A stretch of DNA of 64,000 nucleotides from Legionella_C sp048541585. GTDB taxonomy: Bacteria; Pseudomonadota; Gammaproteobacteria; Legionellales; Legionellaceae. Location: assembly GCF_048541585.1 (NCBI RefSeq), contig NZ_CP183308.1, positions 16,658-80,657 on the forward strand, read 5' to 3'. The notes beneath the pieces were generated by a model. The model was not told the origin of the DNA and did no database searches. It worked only from the letters and a program-made list of their open reading frames with translations. Both the position numbers and the translations under genes were made by a program. Below, piece by piece: positions 60,101 to 64,000 of this stretch; the first letter of the stretch is position 1, and each line of letters starts with the position of its first letter.

Positions 60101-63100
60101 CTCTCGCTCAAGCTCAAGTTTTTTTCTTTCTATTTGTTTAATAGGTTGTCTTTCTTTTAAAATGATATCGTTTACAAGCTCACTGCTCTGTATTGAACGG
60201 TTGTCTTTTCTCATTAAATCCATCGATTTGTCATCAAAATTAATGATAGATTTATTCTCAATAAATTTCATTTTATCAGTCAGTTTTGTTAAAGATGCGT
60301 TGTGAATTTTACGGTATTTGTCAGCTGTTATTTCATGTCTTAAAACCTGATTTAAACCTTCTTTACCATTGTGAAGAAGCACGTCATTCAAGTCAGTTTT
60401 TTTCTTATTCGGAAGTATATCCGGCATGACAACCGACACTTTAAAACCTGAGCTTTCAGCTCGGTCAATAGCATCAATGATCAGCTGTGTCTTGAAGGTA
60501 TCTGCTCCGTCATTATCAACACAAAGTACAATATTTTTTTGAAGGCCTGAGAGCTTGAGTTTCCTGAAATTACTTTTGCCTAATACAGTAATAACACGGG
60601 CATTTTTATCGCATTCCAGAATGCTTAAGCCTGTTTCAACGCCTTCTGATACATAAACCTTATCACATTTATGATTTTTATTTAACTCAACATAAGTGCC
60701 TTTTCTGGCGCCAAGGCCCTGCTTTATTGGGTCGGAGGTATAATCCTTATCACAGGTTTCAGGGTTTAGCTTAATCAGCTCAATATTATTGATACCCCCC
60801 TGCTCATTTCTGGCGATTGAGACAAGCGCCGGCACAAAGGTCTTTTTCTCCTGGTGATACGTCAGACAGTTCATTACAAAGCGAAGATCGGCATGTTCAA
60901 AATGATTAATCCCTCGCGTTTTACGAAGGTAGGTTTCTGCAATGCTCCCTTTCACAGGGATACTGCTTTTGACAATTTTTTCTATTGTTTCTTTTTTCTT
61001 GATCTCATCATCGTTGAGTTTTTCATTCTGTTTTGCTTTTGATACAACGGGGGCGATGTCAAGCGGTCGGCAGTTAAGAAAATCTTTGGCATATTCAATG
61101 ACGTCTTTGAAATCAGTGAATCCCATTTGTGTTTTGATCAGCTCAAAGCAATTGCCGCTTTCATCTGTTTCAAAGTTATTCCATACACCTTTAATTAGAT
61201 CAATACTTAAACTTCCTTTGCTGCCGTAACGAAGATTGTTTTTAGTTGAGCGATTTACATTGGGTTCGCCTAAAAGGGCTCGGGCCAGTGTGGGCAGAGA
61301 TGTTTTAAGCATCGACTCAATGTCTTTTGCGCTCAGTTCATGAGTCACAGTTTTTGCAGGAAATTCTTTGAAAGAAAAGAACGCGTCGGTAACTATTTTA
61401 TCAGCTTGTCTGGCCGCCCGGCCCTCTTTGTCCGGTTTTTCAGAAATAAATATCTGTCTGAGTGCTTTTTCTTTCTGAATTCTTTCTTCAAAAGCCTGCT
61501 TCATCAACCAGGCTGATTTTTTATCGGACTCAAACTGAAATTTGGGATTTTCAAGGCGCGCAATCAGTTCTTCTTTTGACTCGGTATAAATGGTGGCCTG
61601 ATGCGAAGCGCGGGTGATGTCGATTTCATGAGAGCGGTGGGTTGTGGCCAGTTTTCTGGCATTAAGGCTTAAGCTGATGACATGCCTGTCGGTCCCTCCC
61701 TGGATACTGTAAGCCGTGTGGGTGTAAGCATAATCCCAGTGGCGATCTTTGTGATCATCCATATTTAATGTGAGCTCCTCCTTGTCATTTTTCAGGCTGA
61801 TTTGACTTCCCTTAATGGCATAAACCTGAAATTCAGTGTTTGCTGTCCTGTTTCTGCTTCTATCCGATTTTTTGATTCGTATTTTATCTCCTGCTGAAAG
61901 AGCACAATTTCGTTCTTCAAATATCGACATGCGAGCTTTTTCAGCCATTATTGCTGGATTGATTTTAAATGTTTTGTCATCGCACAGGCAGATCAGCTGG
62001 TTTTTATCTGGATTAACGCCTACTACATTGAAATAATCCCCGCGTTTTGCCACAGACCAGGAATTGTCAAAATTAATGATATCGCCGGTTTTATAATTGC
62101 TGGCTATCATAAGCTCTGCTTTGGTCATATCTTTCGAGATAAATTTTGTTACAGGGTGATTTTCTGTGTCTATGATGCCTTCTGACTGCAACCCTGCTCG
62201 AATCCTTGTGTCAATGGCTTCCCGGTCTTTATTGACATGGGCTATGACAAGGGTGCGTTCTTTATGCTCCGGTGTTCTAGAAAGATAGTCCGTTGCAACC
62301 GCATCATACAGCGGCGAAAAATCACATTCCCCGGTTTTCTTATCAACAGCGGCCTTTATCTCAATAACAGATGAGTCATATACACCCTTTAAATCTCTTG
62401 TTCTTTGGATATGGTCATTGGGATTAATCGAGGCTGTTTTTTCAAAGCTTTTTCTGATTTCACGGTTGGTTGAATGATAAGCCGCTTCCTTTAATTCTGG
62501 CGTTTTTTGCCGAACAATGTCTTTCATAAAAGCTGTTTTCTGGGTGCCGGTTTTAACGGTGAGCTCGTGAGGTATCCCAGCTGTAATGGATTGTAACTGG
62601 GTGATGTCCCCTGCAAAAATCAGCGTGATATTTTGAGCTAAAGCGCGATTTTGAAGTTCGTGGTAGCGCCTGGAGTCAACCATGGAGGTTTCATCGACAA
62701 TACACAGGGATTTTTCAGGAAGGATGCATTCTCCTGTTAAAAAACTTTCCACTGTCTGGGTTTTAATCTGGCTTGCCTCAAGCTCTATCCTTGCCTTATG
62801 GGTTGGCGTCAGACCAAATACTTCAATGTCTTTTTTTTTGGAGTATTTCTGCACTTCTTCCATCATCGTTGTTTTTCCAGTTCCGGCAAAACCTTGAATG
62901 GACACAAAGCGGTCTTTATTCGTAAGTGCCAGGAATACGGCATCTTTTTGTCCTTGGGTGAGGCGAGGATTGATATTTAAAAGCTCATTTTTATCGGTGA
63001 TAACAGGCGTTACAGTTCCCTGCTCGGCCTTGTTCATTTCTAATATACTTTTTTCCAGCTCATAAGCCTCTTTAGTTATCCACCAGGTATTTAAATAAGA

Positions 63101-64000
63101 AAGCTCTCCTGACTTAAGACGCTCTGTTAATACTTTCGAAACATCATCAAATGAAGCCTTTCCTAAAGAGTGCATCAGGGCGTCAGTTATAAGTTGTTTA
63201 TGCGAAAAGGAAGCGTCTCGCTCAGCACATTTGGACAGCGCAAATGCCACTGCTTCTCGGGCGATATCCTGGCTGTTTTTTTGCGTGCTAGAATTTAAGC
63301 TTTTTGCTAGATATTCAAGATCTTTGGTTAGAGCCTCTGGTGCAAAACGCATATCTCTTTTAACAGGATCATCTTTGAAACGCGCAATATCTTCAATACT
63401 CCACTGAGTTTTTTCCTTATCTAATATCTGTTTTGCCTGATTTAGATCATCGCTCATCCAATATATGTGGCCAGCCTTTAAAGATAATTCTTTTAATCTT
63501 TCACCCGATATCTGCCATGGCCTGGTTCCGACCAACGCCTCATCATATAATCGATTGATTTGCGAGGCTCTTTTAACAAAGGCATGTGAAAAAAATCCTT
63601 TTTGTATGGTCTCATTGTGAATTTTTATTTCTTTACTGCCAGTTTTAACGTTGATGTATTTTTCAGATAGCCCCACCACTTCAAATTCTGATTTTTTTTC
63701 AAAGTCACGTCCTTTAACGGAGCACTTTTTCTCAATCATCAGTCTGTCGCCAACAGCCAGGTTCAGGCTGGCTTTTCTAAAGACCACAGCATTTTTGGTT
63801 TCTTCAAGGCTTATACTGATTTCCCTGCCCTTTTCATTAACAAGCGTTAAGCCCTCTTTTTGTTTACCGATAACAAAATAGCTTTTTTCACGCTTTGTAA
63901 ATGCGTTAAACAGAACACAGTCGCCTGTTTGATAAAATTTTAAATGCTTTTTTTGTGGCTCACTTAAAGTAATGGTTGAAAGTGTTTCAATTTTCTTTTC
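60095..64000 (-). CDS. traI: TraI-type relaxase-helicase, C-terminal 1301 aa, with primase-like tail
   Basis: The frame is open to the window edge, so the N-terminal relaxase domain lies outside. The visible part holds a TraI/RecD-like helicase: Walker A G-F-A-G-T-G-K-T-T (about residues 370-378) and C-I-V-D-E-T-S-M-V-D. The helicase C-terminal part with H-T-A-Y-S-I-Q-G-G-T-D is present too. Beyond about residue 890 comes a region with no F TraI counterpart: a P4-type-like G-S-K-G-S-L-S-I-D segment. It is followed by a TOPRIM fold (V-S-E-G-V-E-T-G-L-S, about 1120, and V-L-C-V-D-N-D-G-A-D). This suggests built-in priming of the transferred strand. Confidence 0.88.
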   Translation of the reverse strand, partial: EKKIETLSTITLSEPQKKHLKFYQTGDCVLFNAFTKREKSYFVIGKQKEGLTLVNEKGREISISLEETKNAVVFRKASLNLAVGDRLMIEKKCSVKGRDFEKKSEFEVVGLSEKYINVKTGSKEIKIHNETIQKGFFSHAFVKRASQINRLYDEALVGTRPWQISGERLKELSLKAGHIYWMSDDLNQAKQILDKEKTQWSIEDIARFKDDPVKRDMRFAPEALTKDLEYLAKSLNSSTQKNSQDIAREAVAFALSKCAERDASFSHKQLITDALMHSLGKASFDDVSKVLTERLKSGELSYLNTWWITKEAYELEKSILEMNKAEQGTVTPVITDKNELLNINPRLTQGQKDAVFLALTNKDRFVSIQGFAGTGKTTMMEEVQKYSKKKDIEVFGLTPTHKARIELEASQIKTQTVESFLTGECILPEKSLCIVDETSMVDSRRYHELQNRALAQNITLIFAGDITQLQSITAGIPHELTVKTGTQKTAFMKDIVRQKTPELKEAAYHSTNREIRKSFEKTASINPNDHIQRTRDLKGVYDSSVIEIKAAVDKKTGECDFSPLYDAVATDYLSRTPEHKERTLVIAHVNKDREAIDTRIRAGLQSEGIIDTENHPVTKFISKDMTKAELMIASNYKTGDIINFDNSWSVAKRGDYFNVVGVNPDKNQLICLCDDKTFKINPAIMAEKARMSIFEERNCALSAGDKIRIKKSDRSRNRTANTEFQVYAIKGSQISLKNDKEELTLNMDDHKDRHWDYAYTHTAYSIQGGTDRHVISLSLNARKLATTHRSHEIDITRASHQATIYTESKEELIARLENPKFQFESDKKSAWLMKQAFEERIQKEKALRQIFISEKPDKEGRAARQADKIVTDAFFSFKEFPAKTVTHELSAKDIESMLKTSLPTLARALLGEPNVNRSTKNNLRYGSKGSLSIDLIKGVWNNFETDESGNCFELIKTQMGFTDFKDVIEYAKDFLNCRPLDIAPVVSKAKQNEKLNDDEIKKKETIEKIVKSSIPVKGSIAETYLRKTRGINHFEHADLRFVMNCLTYHQEKKTFVPALVSIARNEQGGINNIELIKLNPETCDKDYTSDPIKQGLGARKGTYVELNKNHKCDKVYVSEGVETGLSILECDKNARVITVLGKSNFRKLKLSGLQKNIVLCVDNDGADTFKTQLIIDAIDRAESSGFKVSVVMPDILPNKKKTDLNDVLLHNGKEGLNQVLRHEITADKYRKIHNASLTKLTDKMKFIENKSIINFDDKSMDLMRKDNRSIQSSELVNDIILKERQPIKQIERKKLELEREL

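Overview
The window looks like 64 kb of a large, AT-rich conjugative plasmid from a Legionella-like gammaproteobacterium. This rests on F-type transfer genes, a ParA/iteron replication region, several proteins resembling Legionella accessory or effector-type genes (patatin, J-domain, nitrilase-like) and dense metal-efflux loci. The host is inferred from gene style only; no 16S or core chromosomal gene is present.

The transfer region is split across both ends of the window, as expected for a circular plasmid cut at an arbitrary point. At the left end, reading leftwards, are a small ribbon-helix-helix gene, traT, traA, traL, traE, a frameshifted traK, traB, traV and the first codons of the next gene (4771 to 1). 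At the right end is the C-terminal 1301 residues of a TraI-type protein carrying a TOPRIM/primase-like tail (64000 to 60095). Next to it are two small genes that may be relaxosome factors, a set of TATAGTA-type repeats and a sequence closely matching the F-plasmid nic core (59034-59058).

Between 4.9 and 9.1 kb sits a probable RiPP cassette. It has a SonM/OphMA-like (borosin-type) methyltransferase, a 67-codon candidate precursor directly upstream, an MFS exporter and an unknown 450-aa protein converging on it. This is the most original system in the window. From 9.2 to 13.3 kb is the replication/partition block: a ParA with its partner, seven composite iterons, two strong hairpins, a winged-helix Rep-like protein and two DnaA boxes. 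An eighth iteron lies inside the ParA partner gene.

From 13.4 to 23.1 kb is a patchwork of a GNAT enzyme, a nonsense-interrupted nitrilase-like gene, a serine recombinase and a MITE-like element. It also holds toxin-antitoxin pairs (dinJ-yafQ, a hicAB remnant, yefM-yoeB), IS1 and IS200 relics, a truncated group II intron and MFS/EamA transporters. From 23.4 to 47.2 kb the plasmid is a metal-handling island. It carries a copper module (DUF305, Cys-rich copper storage protein, multicopper oxidase; CsoR and CopA further on), a CDF exporter, and an ArsR-CadA operon next to czcCBA. An ISAs1-type element carrying a group II intron, flanked by broken cadA and parA genes, lies inside the island.

From 47.4 to 59 kb are an XRE-type regulator, endonuclease I, a pentapeptide-repeat/J-domain fusion and a probable defence cluster (DUF3800, DUF1016/YhcG-type PDDEXK nuclease, Abi-like HEPN protein). 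An ArdB/KlcA antirestriction gene and small leading-region genes follow. Roughly a dozen genes are visibly broken, so the plasmid is decaying and acquiring cargo at the same time.
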